This document shows, piece by piece, positions 53,103-64,000 of a DNA stretch of 64,000 bases (the first letter of the stretch is position 1; the number at the start of each line of letters is the position of its first letter). Below the pieces are notes generated by a model. That model ran no database searches. It had not been told where the DNA came from and saw only the letters and a list, made by a program, of their open reading frames with translations. Source of the stretch: Phlebiopsis flavidoalba (lineage: Eukaryota; Basidiomycota; Agaricomycetes; Polyporales; Phanerochaetaceae); assembly GCA_035772785.1 (NCBI GenBank), contig JAOCPU010000004.1:682001-746000 (forward strand), written 5' to 3'. The translations under genes were made by a program, and so were the position numbers.

Positions 53103-54959
53103 TCATGATCTCTGTTTGAACGATCCGTTGACCGCAGGTGTGCTAGACGCTCCGCTTGTGGCAAGGCTGTCTGCAGCCTTTGTCAGCCCCGGTTTTTGAC
53201 CGTAGCAGGCAAGACAGCAGACGAGGACAATTCCATGTCCGTTGGCAGCATGGCCAGCAGCGTTCATGGCCTTGTGACGAAGGGCCTCAGGGTCCATACC
53301 CAGATCTCCGTAATCGACATACGCCTTATGAGTAAATGACATTCAGCTTAATCAGAAACGGGGAAAACAAACGGAACGTGTTCACCTCCTTCCCGGCGAC
53401 CACTGTTTGTACTTCTCTTTCATGAGGGCCTTGTGAACCTTCAGAGCAGCGAAGAGCTCCTCGTCGGAGGCATCATTGATGAAGACACAGGAGCCATAGG
53501 GATTAGGCACTGCAAAGCGCTGTTTGTTGTCCCTCGTCTTCCTGTAGTGCTCATCAGTCATATCACTGTGTTAACACCTATTTGTAACTTACAGAATAGC
53601 CTCTGTGCCAGCCACAATCATTTTCATTGGTGAACAGCTCGTGATCCATGGAGAGACCGACGCGGTGGGAGAGCGTGTGATATTCGTCACGCTGCTCCTC
53701 CGTCAGCAGGCCACGCTTCCAAGCAAAGGTGACGAAGTAAGCCATGTCAATGTTAATCTTTATCGTGGGTCAGCAGGTCATTCTTGTGAATGAGTGACAG
53801 CTTACAGCGTGTCCGTGGCGAAGAGGAATGACAGGCGTCAACTCGAGGGTTGGTGAAAGACTATGGCCAAAGGCAATGACTCTGTCGAGGCCGAGCTCGT
53901 GCAGATTGGGAGACTCCAACTGGTTTGAATGTAAGCACAAGCCGCTCGTAAGCAGTGAAAGGTCCCGACTAACGTCAAGCATGACCTTGATGCCACGCCA
54001 GCATATCTCGTCTGCAATGGCTTTGAGCTCCGGAAGAGCACCATCTACGCGGCGCGAAGCGTGTCTTGATTAAAGCCTCGCCATTCTGAACGAGTAGCTC
54101 CCAGGTACGCTTGTCGGCGCAGGACGAAATCTTCATCAATTCTATAAGACAGCAACAATGAGGACTAAATCACAGCGATGTCTAGGAGAGGAACGCACCA
54201 GCGAAACCGTTGCGGACCTGCCCCTCAGGAAGAGTCTTCAAGCATGTTGAAGTCGAGGAATGTCATTAGGGGAGGCATGGTAGGGCACCAAGGCGGTTCT
54301 TCAAGCTACCATTGGTTGATGCCCACTTTGTACGAGAATTAGCGGTGTAATGTATCTAGGATATAAATGAGCTGCACCTTTGATAGACACGGATGCATCG
54401 ATGAGGCCGATGAGGGTAGTGGGCACCCTGATGAAATTGGGTCGTGCGGCGGTATGACGCGCACGCATATCCAGTGACATCGGTGCACAGACTGCCAGAA
54501 TGTCATCAGCGATCTGAAAGCGTGTGGGCGGACGGAAGAGGCTTACCCTCCACCAACGACGAGGACAGGTTCCTTGCGGATGAGACCGAAACTCATTCAT
54601 AGCATCAACAATTGAGAGCATCGTGCTCATGGTCTTGTTCTTCTCGCCACCAGCCATGACGAAGGCCGTAAGTGGGATGCCGTGATGCTTGGAAGTAGGC
54701 TTCCCACTGGCCGGAGTAGAGACCACTGACATTGGAGTCGCTGACGAGAAGCACGCGGCCCCATGGCCTGTAGATGTCGGCGAGGTGGTGGTGATTGATG
54801 TTGAAGATGTTGTCGACGAATTGAAAGCCTGTGGGCAAAGTGTTAATACGACCAAGTGAGTCATGAGGGCAGTCGTACGAAACCATAGTTGATTTTCTCC
54901 TGGCCAGAGACGGAGAATCCGTTGGAGTTCTCAACCACAGTAGCTTTGAGGTCGCTCAT
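53103..54959 (-). CDS. mysA: Sedoheptulose-7-phosphate cyclase, MysA-like (demethyl-4-deoxygadusol or 2-epi-5-epi-valiolone synthase)
   Basis: Dehydroquinate-synthase-fold enzyme that cyclises sedoheptulose 7-phosphate using NAD+ and a divalent metal; first step to 4-deoxygadusol. The ATG at 54,959 opens [20 protein letters not shown]. In order: [20 protein letters not shown] (about 54,825), [34 protein letters not shown] (NAD/carbohydrate region, about 54,640), [15 protein letters not shown] (about 54,390), [15 protein letters not shown] and ELMKISS (metal Glu), [20 protein letters not shown] (metal His, about 53,890), [11 protein letters not shown] (metal His), [20 protein letters not shown] (about 53,470), [12 protein letters not shown] and a TGA at 53,103-53,105. 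The [18 protein letters not shown] signature separates sugar-phosphate cyclases of this branch from true AroB/AROM. At least eight introns. DDGS versus EEVS cannot be settled here; the MysC neighbour favours DDGS. Confidence 0.92.
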
Positions 54960-55041
54960 GATAGGAAGATTCACTATGAGGGTGCGGTGGGGTCGAGTGC
55001 CTTGTAGTTTCAGCGTTGAGCTACGGGGCTAATCCCAGAGC

Positions 55042-55048
55042 TTTTATA
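55042..55048 (-). promoter_or_regulatory. TATA box of the MysA-like gene
   Basis: The minus strand reads GGTATAAAAG, a consensus TATAAAA, about 85 bp upstream of the start codon. Consensus TATA boxes in fungi are commoner in inducible genes, which would suit a UV-protectant pathway. Confidence 0.55.
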
Positions 55049-55379
55049 CCTCGCGAAGAAGAACACTCCTCCAACGTACCTCCGGGCAATGCTGAGGCAA
55101 CATTGCTGAACTCTCCTAAACTGGTGTATTGACCTGCATACCACCTCAATGCGGACGTCTCGTTATTGCTACGGAGGAACCCCGTTTCTGCTGAAGGATC
55201 ATCTTTGCCATAAGGATGACTGGAAGTAATACGGACCGTTGACAGTCACAAATATTGGTAGCTCATCTCCCAGTATGACGTCCTTGGTGAGGTATACGAG
55301 CAACGTGTGGGTAAATTGACTGAACATCTGTTCTCTTCCGAGCCGTGAATGAGTTGTCTATTGGCTTACAGCATCCGTG

Positions 55380-56545
55380 AAGGAGCTAGCAATGACAGAT
55401 TCGGATGGCGATGTATGAAACGTTCACAGGCTGAACGCCGATAAACGTCTTTTTTGGATGTCTAGATGCTGTTGGGATTAGCACAGAGGTCAGAAGAAGA
55501 TTTGGTCGGCCACATGCAACGTCAACTGGAGTTCTTCACGGTGAATACGGTGAATCCCAAATTTTTGGCCAAAGTAACTGTTGTCATCTTTCATAGAATC
55601 CCAAGCGACGATACGGTCGGTCCACCGTAGAGTATTTGACTTCTGTGATTTTTGGGAGCCTAGAGCGCCGTGGACACCAAGTCAACATACGCGTCAAGGA
55701 TAGCGACGTGATGATACTGAGCAGCGGTCCTTCGCCACGACTCCGAGTGACGTCCGAATGGAGTAAACCAGAGGATGTGATCAGTGCGCGTCTTTGTTCC
55801 AAGGATGGCAGGGAGCTTGCAAGCTGGTTTGCACTACGTATCACCAAACGGCAAAGTAATGATGAGCCGAGTGGATGGGTGCGGTGTAATAACACTGCTC
55901 GGCCCATATGCTGAGCAAGAGAGGCTATTTGGTGGACCAACGGCACGGTCGCTCCCTTCATACATCAGCACGAGTGTCCGCATAAAACATGAATTTCGAA
56001 ACGCACTAGATAGGGTAAGCATGGACCATTAACGCAAGGTCATCTGCCCTCGGGCAGTGCGTGCGTTGGTGACGAGGACAATGGTATTGCACACGATGTC
56101 GTCGTCCGAGGAGACTCAAGAGCCCCATTAGCGGCTCAGGAGAGGACGATGATCAGAATGCCGACACGGACACTCGGTTCGCTTCCCACGAAGGACGGAT
56201 GGAGCGAGAGTTACTGTGCACTTATATGAATGGTTGAGAAAATCGGTATATCTGTATCCCTTAACGCTTGACAGGGTGCAAAACTCACCGTTACGCGGAG
56301 TAAAGGCTGCACCTTCTCTTGAGGATATTTTAGCGCCCTCTCACGGTCATCAGTGTGCATCGCACTTCTTGATACGCACCGTCGCGTTCAGGATCCCCAG
56401 TAGTCTAGCGATACGCTGGAAATGCTTGACCTCCAAACTTTATGTGGGGCCCCCGTTTTTACCCCAACGGCTTCCAACGGCTGCCAGAGGGTACAGGTCT
56501 GCCTTTGGTGTTCCTAGCAGGAAACACGTTTTGATGAACTGAGTC
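55380..56545 (+). CDS. Unrecognised protein-coding-like segment
   Basis: No family recognised. Coding-like runs on the plus strand: LLGLAQRSEEDLVGHMQRQL then FFTVNTVNPKFLAKVTVVI (about 55,470-55,590), SVIFGSLERRGHQVNIRVKD (about 55,640), SKPEDVISARLCSKDGRELA (about 55,763) and SYISTSVRIKHEFRNALD (about 55,955). These could be one gene with introns and slips, or decayed. It lies upstream of the MysA-like gene and is transcribed away from it, so a shared promoter is possible. Confidence 0.35.
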
Positions 56546-56549
56546 CTTA

Positions 56550-58060
56550 GGGAGTTGCATAGTATAGCCGGGTCGTCAGCGTCCTGCTGCGAGAGCACTT
56601 ACAGCACCAGACCTGCCACCTGTAGACCCCAGAGTAAGACCACGTTCATGCGTAGAAGAAGATTATAACGCTATGCACGGCCCACCAATAAACCTGCTCG
56701 AGAGCGGGTTCGCGACGACGACGAGTATGCAATGTGGACGTCGGCCTGGACAAAAAGGCTACACGTCCAGCACCAGCTCATGCATCCTGCTAGATGCAAG
56801 AAACATCGTTAGCCAGCTGCTGCTCCATGCTCATAGCCAATAGACATCAACAAGGGAAGGGCTGTATAACATCACAGCCCCATGTCCGCTCATAATGACG
56901 AGGACGATCACCAAGATCGACGAAATAACCTATAATCATACCGTTTGATAAATGAACGTAAGTGCGGTCGAACTTGTCCACGCTAGCCTCAAGGTGACTC
57001 TCCAAAGAAACATACCTCAGAGTCAAAAGACTCGTCGTGATAGCACAAACAAAAGCGCAACAGTACTGAAACTGTGATGTCACATTGATAGCACACCTAG
57101 ATGTGCGGGTGGTGCTTTTGTCATGCCACGACACTCAGCACGCATGCCAGAGGGGGCATTATATCTGATAGACGAGGGGAAAGCGTAGAATGAACGATCA
57201 TCGAGAGGAACATGCGAATATGCCAAACTTGCCTTGCAAAGGTGATAAGAAATGAACATGTCGCTCAAGCAGATTACACGAACAGTAAGAATAGCAGTGA
57301 TGATACGAGAATCTTGCAGTGCGCGAAAACTTGACGGAAACGAGACATATCTTGATGCTGGTCCTGATGCGGGGGTTTGCGTACTTGCATTACGGATCCG
57401 ATTGAGACGGCTTCAATAACACGCTCGAGACTCTACAGTAAACCGCAGAGCACAGATACCAGTCCCAAGCCATGGTAAGCACTAAATTTAGTCCTGTTGA
57501 GGACATTACACGAGCATATAGTCCCGGAGGTCGTTATAAACAGACAAGGAGCGCGGAGGGTCATGAGAGTACGAGCAAGAAAACAAGGATTGGCGCTTGT
57601 CTTTGGCTCCTTATGAACGTGGGAACTACCGGCTGACTAAGGCATGTGAATCGGGTGGTGGTCAAGCACATACAGTAAGTCCACTCGGACTTTGGTCACA
57701 ATACGCGTCTCTACCAGACAAAAGCCGCATGCCAGACGGATCTCTAAGAGAGCAAAGCAGCTCGCATACGTGAATGACTAGCTCTAAGGTTATGAATTAT
57801 TCCACCGAGTGGTTCGGCGCTATCAGGTCTGCCTAGGGAGACCATCGAGTAGTACTGTCAGTCTCCTTCTCGCGTCGCTCCCTCGAATGACTATGGAACA
57901 GGCGTGCAAATTGCAGGGCATCGTACAGCCCAACTTCGTGTCCTCCATCCACTCGTAAAAGAGCGGTCGGGAAGAGACTGAGTACTGAGTGGTTGTAACA
58001 TTCCAGTGATTGTTGGGGAAACCCCTTTCTACGCCGCATCTCTGACACCCGACGCGGCCT
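56550..58060. other. Region without recognised genes
   Basis: A weak minus-strand chain (57,268 to about 56,850: SYHLCKASLAYSHVPLDDRS, then SNGMIIGYFVDLGDRPR) looks protein-like but has no recognised family, start or stop. A 71-codon minus frame at 57,833-58,048 lies just past the FBXO9 stop. Nothing else is supported. Confidence 0.35.
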
Positions 58061-58071
58061 ACACGTGACCG

Positions 58072-60055
58072 TCAGGCGTATGATCGAACCTTGGAGAACC
58101 AGAAGGTTCTATCGTTCTTCAGGGGGAATGTCGTAGCTTCTTCTCCAGTGGTAACTGAGACCGAATCGTAGGTCACAAAGTCGAGGCGGTTCCAGCGACC
58201 CAGGGCCTCGATTTTAGCTCGAGGGCCATCTGGAAAGTGTACCGAGAAGTGTCGCCGCTTGGATCAGTGAAAGCCGATCCGCGAGCATCCGTGATGAAAC
58301 GGTAGTCAGCCTTCGAGTCGCGCAGTCTCCTACGAAGAAACCCTATGGAGGCACGTAAGTGGAGAGATGTAACTTAATGGCGTTTTGAGGTCGGCTCACT
58401 ATTTCATACGGAGCGAAGGATTGAGGATGGGATCATTACTTGCTGAGGAGCGACCCCTTCGTTGGCTAACAGGGATAGAACCTGTCCATCCGGATAGAAC
58501 CGCCTAAACATGGATTGGTAAGGCTTCGTGTGTACAGTATGTAAAACTGTTACGCACAAAATATCGATGATATGTGATCAGATGGCTGACCTGAAGCATA
58601 AGTAGATGAATTTCTATCATTCCAGTGAGAACCTCGTGGCCCGTACGTTTCACCCAAGCGTGTTTCGCTAAGCCCATTGCGACTAAATTTGTCCAGCATC
58701 AGCACTGAAGCAAATTGTTTGACGCCCACGGACGTTTTACGAACATATAATGACAAACCGCAATGTATACACCATCGAGTCGTACACGAGGGTGTTCAAT
58801 GTAAAGACGACGAAAATCGCCCTTGTATTTAAGAACCAGGGGAGAAGATCTCTCAGATTCTCAGCCTCAGGGATCTGTGGTGACTTGTAAGTCGACACCA
58901 CAGACCGTCTGACAAGTTTATTTTATCATACAATAAGGTAGCAACAGGGTCACGATAGGACTTGCCTCCAAAGTGTGGAATCGAGTGAGACGACACGGGC
59001 CTTTCGATCGACAAGCCCAAACCGTTCGAGAGCATTTGTCCCCAAATATTGCAAAATGTGTACCAGGAGCTTTCATCAGGCAATTTCTGAAGATGAACAG
59101 GTTCTTGTTCGTTCTCGGGCTCGAACGCGAGCACACCAAGAGTTTCCCAGGGAGCCATGATATTGGCGAGGGTACCCGTGACAACGCCTATGATTGGAAG
59201 GAAGTGTGACTGCAGCTCCAATACATAGGGTCCGAGGAGGACACATGTAATCTCTCCAAACCGAAAAGAACTTGTGTTAAAGGCTTGGATCGCTCGAAGC
59301 CGATGGTTTTGCTCTTGGTGTGGGATGGACGGCTCGGCTGGCTTAATGTGATTAATGAAAAGCTCTCTTGTCTGTCATATAGTCTGGCAACATCTTCATG
59401 CAGTCGAAATGCTTGTCTGTATAGCCGTAATGCTTCGTCTAGTTCACCACGCTGCTCATGTGTGACTGCGCGCCGATACACGTCTAGAGCCTTCGCATGC
59501 TGCGGTAACAGAGGTTCGGTAATCCCAGGTCCCCTGGAGGGACTTGCGGTGACCTTTTTGGGAGGCCAGCACATGTGCTGGTTATGCACAGGGGCGCTTC
59601 GGTACGACATGGAGCCCATGGATGTGTTCCCCCATCGTCCCGCGCTTTGAGACGTCCCAGGAATATTCTCGCATCCTGGATTGGACGTTGACGACGGGCT
59701 CAGTCTGGCGGGAGACGGACGTTCAAGTCGGCCCGCCATTCGGCTCTAAAACGAGCGAGTTCTTCTGCTGCTGACTCGCTGGTCTGCAGGTTCTCTTGGG
59801 GTATGTGGGGTGGCAGCTCCTTCCTACCAATACCAAGTCAACTTGATCGTCAGGTCAATATCAGAGAAGTGAATTCTTTTACATGGTATCCGTAGGCCAT
59901 TCGCCCAGCTCATCACCCATATCATCGTCCTCTGCTAGTGTGTCGTCGTCTTCGAGATCGTCCTCCGTATCCGCGACTGAGTCAACCTTGGTGCTTACTG
60001 AGGCTAAATCGTCTAACTCGCTGGGATGAGTGACCTGATACCTGGAATTCTTCAT
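58072..60055 (-). CDS. FBXO9: F-box protein, FBXO9/Hrt3 type
   Basis: Substrate-recognition subunit of an SCF ubiquitin ligase. The ATG at 60,055 gives MKNSRYQVTHPSELDD and an acidic stretch (DTEDDLEDDDTLAEDDD); an intron (about 59,881-59,822) joins KELPPHIPQENLQTSESAAE and ELARFRAEWRADLNVRLPP. A TPR-like helix pair follows (HAKALDVYRRAVTHEQRGEL then DEALRLYRQAFRLHEDVARL, about 59,510-59,385). Then FEPENEQEPVHLQKLPDE and the F-box LLVHILQYLGTNALERFGLV (about 59,060). The FBXO9 C-terminal domain shows RFYPDGQVLSLLANEGVAPQ (about 58,500), GDTSRYTFQMALELKSRP (about 58,245), LGRWNRLDFVTYDSVSVTTG-like (about 58,190) and the end FWFSKVRSYA with a TGA at 58,072-58,074. Several slips. The start is a choice among in-frame Met codons. 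Confidence 0.9.
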
Positions 60056-60372
60056 CGTAGTAAGCGTGTTCAATCAAGTAAGAATCTATTCGCGGAAGAT
60101 GTCGTCTGGAATCTGAATGAGTGCAGGCCTGATGTCATAGATGTGGACGAGGCAAGCACCGTCAGTGGACCTCAGAATCGATGTCAGAAAGCTTTCGTTA
60201 TCACATCATCACTGCATTTCAAGGCAATTCTCTCACGATCACAACAGTTGTTATCGTGTAACTACCATACTGCGCCTTCTGACTCTCTTCCGCCCTTCCA
60301 TGCACACACACGGGCCAGGACATCTACTCAAGCCCCTCATTCTTCTAGCCATAGCCCACCCAAGGTCTTAAC
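60056..60372. promoter_or_regulatory. Divergent promoter between FBXO9-like gene and HLJ1
   Basis: About 317 bp separate the two outward-facing start codons. No TATA box is obvious; a CT-rich tract (60,268-60,360) precedes the HLJ1 start, as in many fungal core promoters. A shared promoter is a direct consequence of the layout; co-regulation is inferred. Confidence 0.5.
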
Positions 60373-61930
60373 ATGGAGAGTAACAAGGACGAGGCCATCA
60401 AATGTCTAGCAATAGCGCAGAAGCACAGGAATGCAGGCAACCTGGCATCTGCCAAGCGTTTCTGTCTGAAGTCCTCTGAATCTATTCTCAACGCCTGAGG
60501 GGTCTAAAACTCCTCGAAATCGTTGAGTCAGAAATAGAGTCTGGGTCTCTCTTCTGGAAGCTCCTCCTCTTCAGGGAACACTGCAGGCTCAACGTCTGCG
60601 TTCTCTTCCTCGACCGAGGCGCATCCGTCATCATCGGGAACCCGTCACAGACACGCAGAGTCAACCGCAGGCAAAACCAATGGCAGTGCGAACGGCTCTT
60701 CCGGACCTGGCCCAGAACAGAAGAAGAGGGATTATACACCGGAGCAGGCTGCAGTGGTCAAGAGGATACGCGCTTGCAAGGTGACGGAATACTATGAGAT
60801 ATTGTCATTAAAGCGGGACTGTGAGGAGGCAGAGGTCAAGAAGGCCTATCGCAAAGTATGTGGGTTAGATCTACTTGCCATTGTCAAGTCTAATAGTTGT
60901 ACGCCGTAGCTCGCACTCTCACACTACATCCCGACAAGAATGTGGTGCGACCCAGGAGCGGATGAGGCATTCAAGAGTACGTTCACTATTCAAGAGATCT
61001 GATATGTTTAAGGGCTTACCGTATTCAGTGGTGTCGAAAGCCTTTCATTGGGTGTTGTCCGGTGCGTAGTCCACCGCTTTGCATGCCTCGTCGACCGTAC
61101 TGATGGCGCACTTTGACGTCTCCAAAACAGAGACCCCGCAAAAAAGGGCAGCCTACGATCAGAATGGGTCAGATCCTGAATCACGATTTGGGGCGGCCAA
61201 ACCTTCCTTTTGCTTTTCCTCAGAGGCGTCACAAGGTTTCGCAGGTCCTCAATTCGCAGAAAGGGAGAGATGACCGCCCAGAGGACCTGTTCAACATGTT
61301 CTTCGGAGGTGGTATTGGGCAAGGTGGATTCGGAGGAGGACCCCAGTGTACAGTTTACACCGCACCAATAGCTCAAGGCTTTCGGTTCTTGTAGCATGAA
61401 ATCGCTATGGCCTCAGTGTTTCACCGCGACATTTGGCCCTGGCGGGTTCCGGACAACCCGTATGCGGACGAATCATAACATACCCAAAAAAAAAGCAGCA
61501 ACAGCAGCAGCGGAGCCCTCGCTCCATATTCGTCCAACTACTTCCCCTTTTCCTTCTCTTTGGCTTCTCCCTCCTCAATATCCCTTCCTAGCCTATTCAT
61601 AGCGCTTAGGCGCGATATTAACAGCGCGCACCGCAACGAGAAGGGATGAACAACACCGGATCGTCCGACGTTTCTCGTTCCAACAAAACGTGCGAGGCGA
61701 GGGGTCCAATTGTTGGAGCGAAACCACGAACGGCAATGGGCATAAATAATACCAGGTGAAGAGCAGGGGCGCTAACTGCCGAAATTTCCGAATATCCATC
61801 TAAAGGACATCCAGATAGCGGCCTAAAATGGACGAAGCGAACTGAGCGACGTAGCGACAGATCGCCAGGCCCACAGACCTCAAGACAAATTCGAAGGCAC
61901 ATGTGGAAAGGGGGTATACATCAGCTCCAA
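60373..61930 (+). CDS. HLJ1: ER-membrane J-protein Hlj1 (DNAJB12/14-like)
   Basis: Tail-anchored Hsp40 of the ER membrane that recruits cytosolic Hsp70 for ER-associated degradation. The ATG at 60,373 opens MESNKDEAIKCLAIAQKHRN, the usual N-terminal helix. A Ser/Gly linker is followed by DYTPEQAAVVKRIRACKVTE (about 60,731). The J domain has YYEILSLKRDCEEAEVKKAY, then LHPDKN (HPD at about 60,928) after an intron, then VLSDPQKRAAYDQNGSDPES-like (about 61,125). GGGIGQGGFGGG is a Gly-rich segment (about 61,310). A hydrophobic span FVQLLPLFLLFGFSLLNILP (about 61,530) is the membrane segment, followed by a DUF1977-like region (PTFLVPTKR, about 61,660). A CAG-rich run (about 61,493-61,512) encodes Gln. 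Slips are frequent; the end is approximate. Confidence 0.92.
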
Positions 61931-64000
61931 GACTTGTCACTCTCAAGTAAGTATAATTAGCCTGCGGGGGGAGTGGTGATAACAGAAAGAGCGGACCGAA
62001 GATCACAAGAACCAAAGAGGTCTGGCCCGTATTTGGCATTGGCACAGATTGGGACAATAAAAGGGTACGAGACCGCATAGACGGAAGAACGCAATCGAGA
62101 GTTGCGAGGAGGCTGGTCGTAAGTTGGGCTTGCTGTCCGGTGACATCCGTAATTTATTCATATTTCCCATCATCTGTACATAATCATGCCTAATACTTGT
62201 ATATGTTAGGTCGCGGAGGTATTGCTTGGGTGCTGCGTGGACAATGATGTAGCTTAGTTGTCACCTGCTGACAGGCACGGTTTAATCACAGGGTCTCGAT
62301 GCGAAAAGCGCAAACAGTTGTTTGTTAATGATTGATATTCCATGAGAACTCGTTCGCCGCCAGGCCTGAAACTTTTATGCTCCTACAATTACTCGCAACA
62401 CCGTAGGCTGCTGGCAGCCGCGTTCCATGCGAACACAAAGCCACGAGACGAGTGGATGCTGTCTTAACAGAGCTTGCGTACTGTTAATCCATGCCGCTCC
62501 GGCAAAGGCTTACATCCTGCGCCGGATTGAGGCGCTGTCAGGCGCGATTCGATGCTTAGACCTGGTCGTAGTACTCCCCGCTGCTTTGTACTACAAATGA
62601 GAGTTAGTAACATAGTGCAGTTGGGAATCAATGCATGCAGTGTGCCATTGTAATATGGCTCTTAAATTACCATGCAACCTGCCTTTCAAGTGGACACCGT
62701 ACCTGCACCCAACAAATATCGTCAAACCGGGTGCGGCAGATGCAGCATGAAGAGGAATCCCCACAGAAAAGCGTAGCCGGCACCTGCACCAAGGCCAAGG
62801 GCACCAACAGCACCGAGATCAACAGAAGCCGTTTCCTGAGCTTTGGTGCCCGGGTGCAATCATTTTCAGGACGTGGTCGCCGGACCGGTCAGAGATGTGG
62901 AAGAGGTCGTCGCTGGAGACAGATTCGGACAGAATGCGGCTCTTGGGCGCGTCTACCATTGAGCGCCATACAAATAGCATCAAATAACATGCGTTTTCAT
63001 TATCCAGGCTAGCCTCTCGTTCTCGTCCAGAAAAGGTGGCCCACGTTTTCCGTGATCTTATGTCATGAATCAAGTGAGCATTGAACGTGTACACCTAGGG
63101 CTGGCAATTCCGGCCTTCCTATTGGCATTATCAAAGAGCGGATAGCGTCCTTGAAAGTGTCGCACCTTGTGGTCAGTAAGGTAGCCGTTGCTTGGCTTTC
63201 TCGACGATGTCTTTCAGTCTCACTTGATGCATAGCGTGGGAGTGAGCAGCTCTCTATTTGCCCATATGCCTTGCACTGAGTACAGGCTCAGCGTATGCGT
63301 ATAAGAGCCCGGGACACCATGCCGCTTATCCACACTGGCCCCAACCTTATGAGTCGCGATCGGTGACACCAAAAACCTTCATATCTGACTTGTACCGCCG
63401 CACAAGCGCTCAGGAGTTCAATGGAATAGGCCCTTTCTCCGCAATCCTATAGACATAAGCTTGTTACACTCAATCAACTGGTGGCACTGGCAAGCGACTC
63501 CGCTAGACTGTACTCTCCCCCCCCCATTCCGCACCTAAAGCCCGGACTCGCGATTCCCCTGATATTATCATAACATCTGAGGAGCGATCGCTTGGGGGCA
63601 AGTTACTCGGCGCTTCAGTTGAGTACCAAGCATATCTTTCTTTTATATTAGATATGCATACACATATTCGACATTGTCCTGAACATGGGAGCCGTTCTAA
63701 ATCGCTCATGTCACACCAGTGACTCTGCTCCCCACTATCACTAACGGGACACCAACACAAGATCTCTGGAAGCCACGCGCGTTCCAAGCGTACAAATCCC
63801 TAACCGCCTCGTTAGCCCCTTTTCATACCCCCAGCCTGCGCCACTGCACCTAGACTCCCGAACTTACTATTCGCCTTGTGATACGCTTTGCGCGCTATGC
63901 GTAATAGCATGCCCCCTCCTTTTGGCGTAAGATTTCTCGTCATCCGAATAGGTCCACCCAGCTGACCTTTATCATGAGAAATAGGCCGCCAAAACACTAC
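61931..64000. other. Right-end region, largely without recognised genes
   Basis: No motif-bearing frames. The stretch 62,100-62,620 has none above 60 codons. 63,240-64,000 has short frames only, with a run of nine C at 63,517-63,525. Any gene here would continue past the window. Confidence 0.4.
62690..63240 (-). CDS. Weak hypothetical gene with a membrane segment
   Basis: Minus-strand pieces read MHQVRLKDIVEKAKQRLPY (about 63,230), MVDAPKSRILSESVSSDDLF (about 62,955) and, after a slip, GAVGALGLGAGAGYAFLWGF (about 62,800) ending LFMLHLPHPV with a stop near 62,720. The Gly/Ala-rich segment would span a membrane once. No family is recognised and the parts are joined only by assumed slips or introns. 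Confidence 0.3.

Noticed and set aside
53103..54959. Reading the cyclase as 3-dehydroquinate synthase of the shikimate pathway
   Set aside because: Fungi carry that activity in the pentafunctional AROM protein; this gene is single-domain and has the signature of the sedoheptulose-phosphate cyclase branch.

Overview
The window is nuclear DNA of a filamentous basidiomycete, most likely an agaricomycete; this is inferred from gene content and architecture, since no rRNA is present. The evidence is short (about 45-70 bp) GT-AG introns every few hundred bases, dense two-strand gene packing, a SepH/Cdc7-type kinase with a C-terminal C1-like zinc finger, an MBF factor with APSES plus ankyrin domains, an OPT transporter and small non-autonomous DNA transposons. 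Nearly every recognisable gene, including essential ones (PRP4, MBF, COQ3, HLJ1), is interrupted by one- or two-base indels. I read this mainly as uncorrected assembly error rather than decay, so gene spans below are footprints, not single open frames.

Layout. 1-9.7 kb: a possible gene end at the left edge, then gene-poor DNA with a degenerate tandem array of about 330-bp units (4.6-6.4 kb) and a 510-bp hAT-like MITE (6,530-7,039), then GC-rich low-complexity DNA. 9.7-21.6 kb: a housekeeping block of SepH-like septation kinase (+), splicing factor PRP4 (+), the MBF cell-cycle transcription factor (-) and the sorting nexin MVP1 (+), the last two divergent. 21.6-33 kb: a 695-bp TIR MITE with CTGTTGCAG subterminal repeats, an OPT oligopeptide transporter (+), unassigned DNA, a secreted GH18 chitinase-like enzyme (+), an NTF2/SnoaL-like protein (-) and an unknown coiled-coil protein (+). 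34-46.3 kb: a tandem segmental duplication, each unit with one degraded TKL-like protein kinase gene whose catalytic Asp is replaced by Asn.

48.9-55 kb: COQ3 (+) converges on a mycosporine pathway pair on the minus strand: a sedoheptulose-phosphate cyclase (MysA-like) and, 667 bp downstream in the same orientation, a membrane-anchored ATP-grasp ligase (MysC-like). MysA with an O-methyltransferase would make 4-deoxygadusol, and MysC would join it to an amino acid to give a UV-absorbing mycosporine. I did not find the O-methyltransferase (MysB) in the window. 58-62 kb: an FBXO9/Hrt3-type F-box protein (-) and the ER J-protein HLJ1 (+) share a divergent promoter of about 320 bp; both families act in protein quality control. 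62-64 kb holds one weak hypothetical gene.

The most notable items are the mysA-mysC pair, the duplicated putative pseudokinases, the two structured MITEs and the tandem array.
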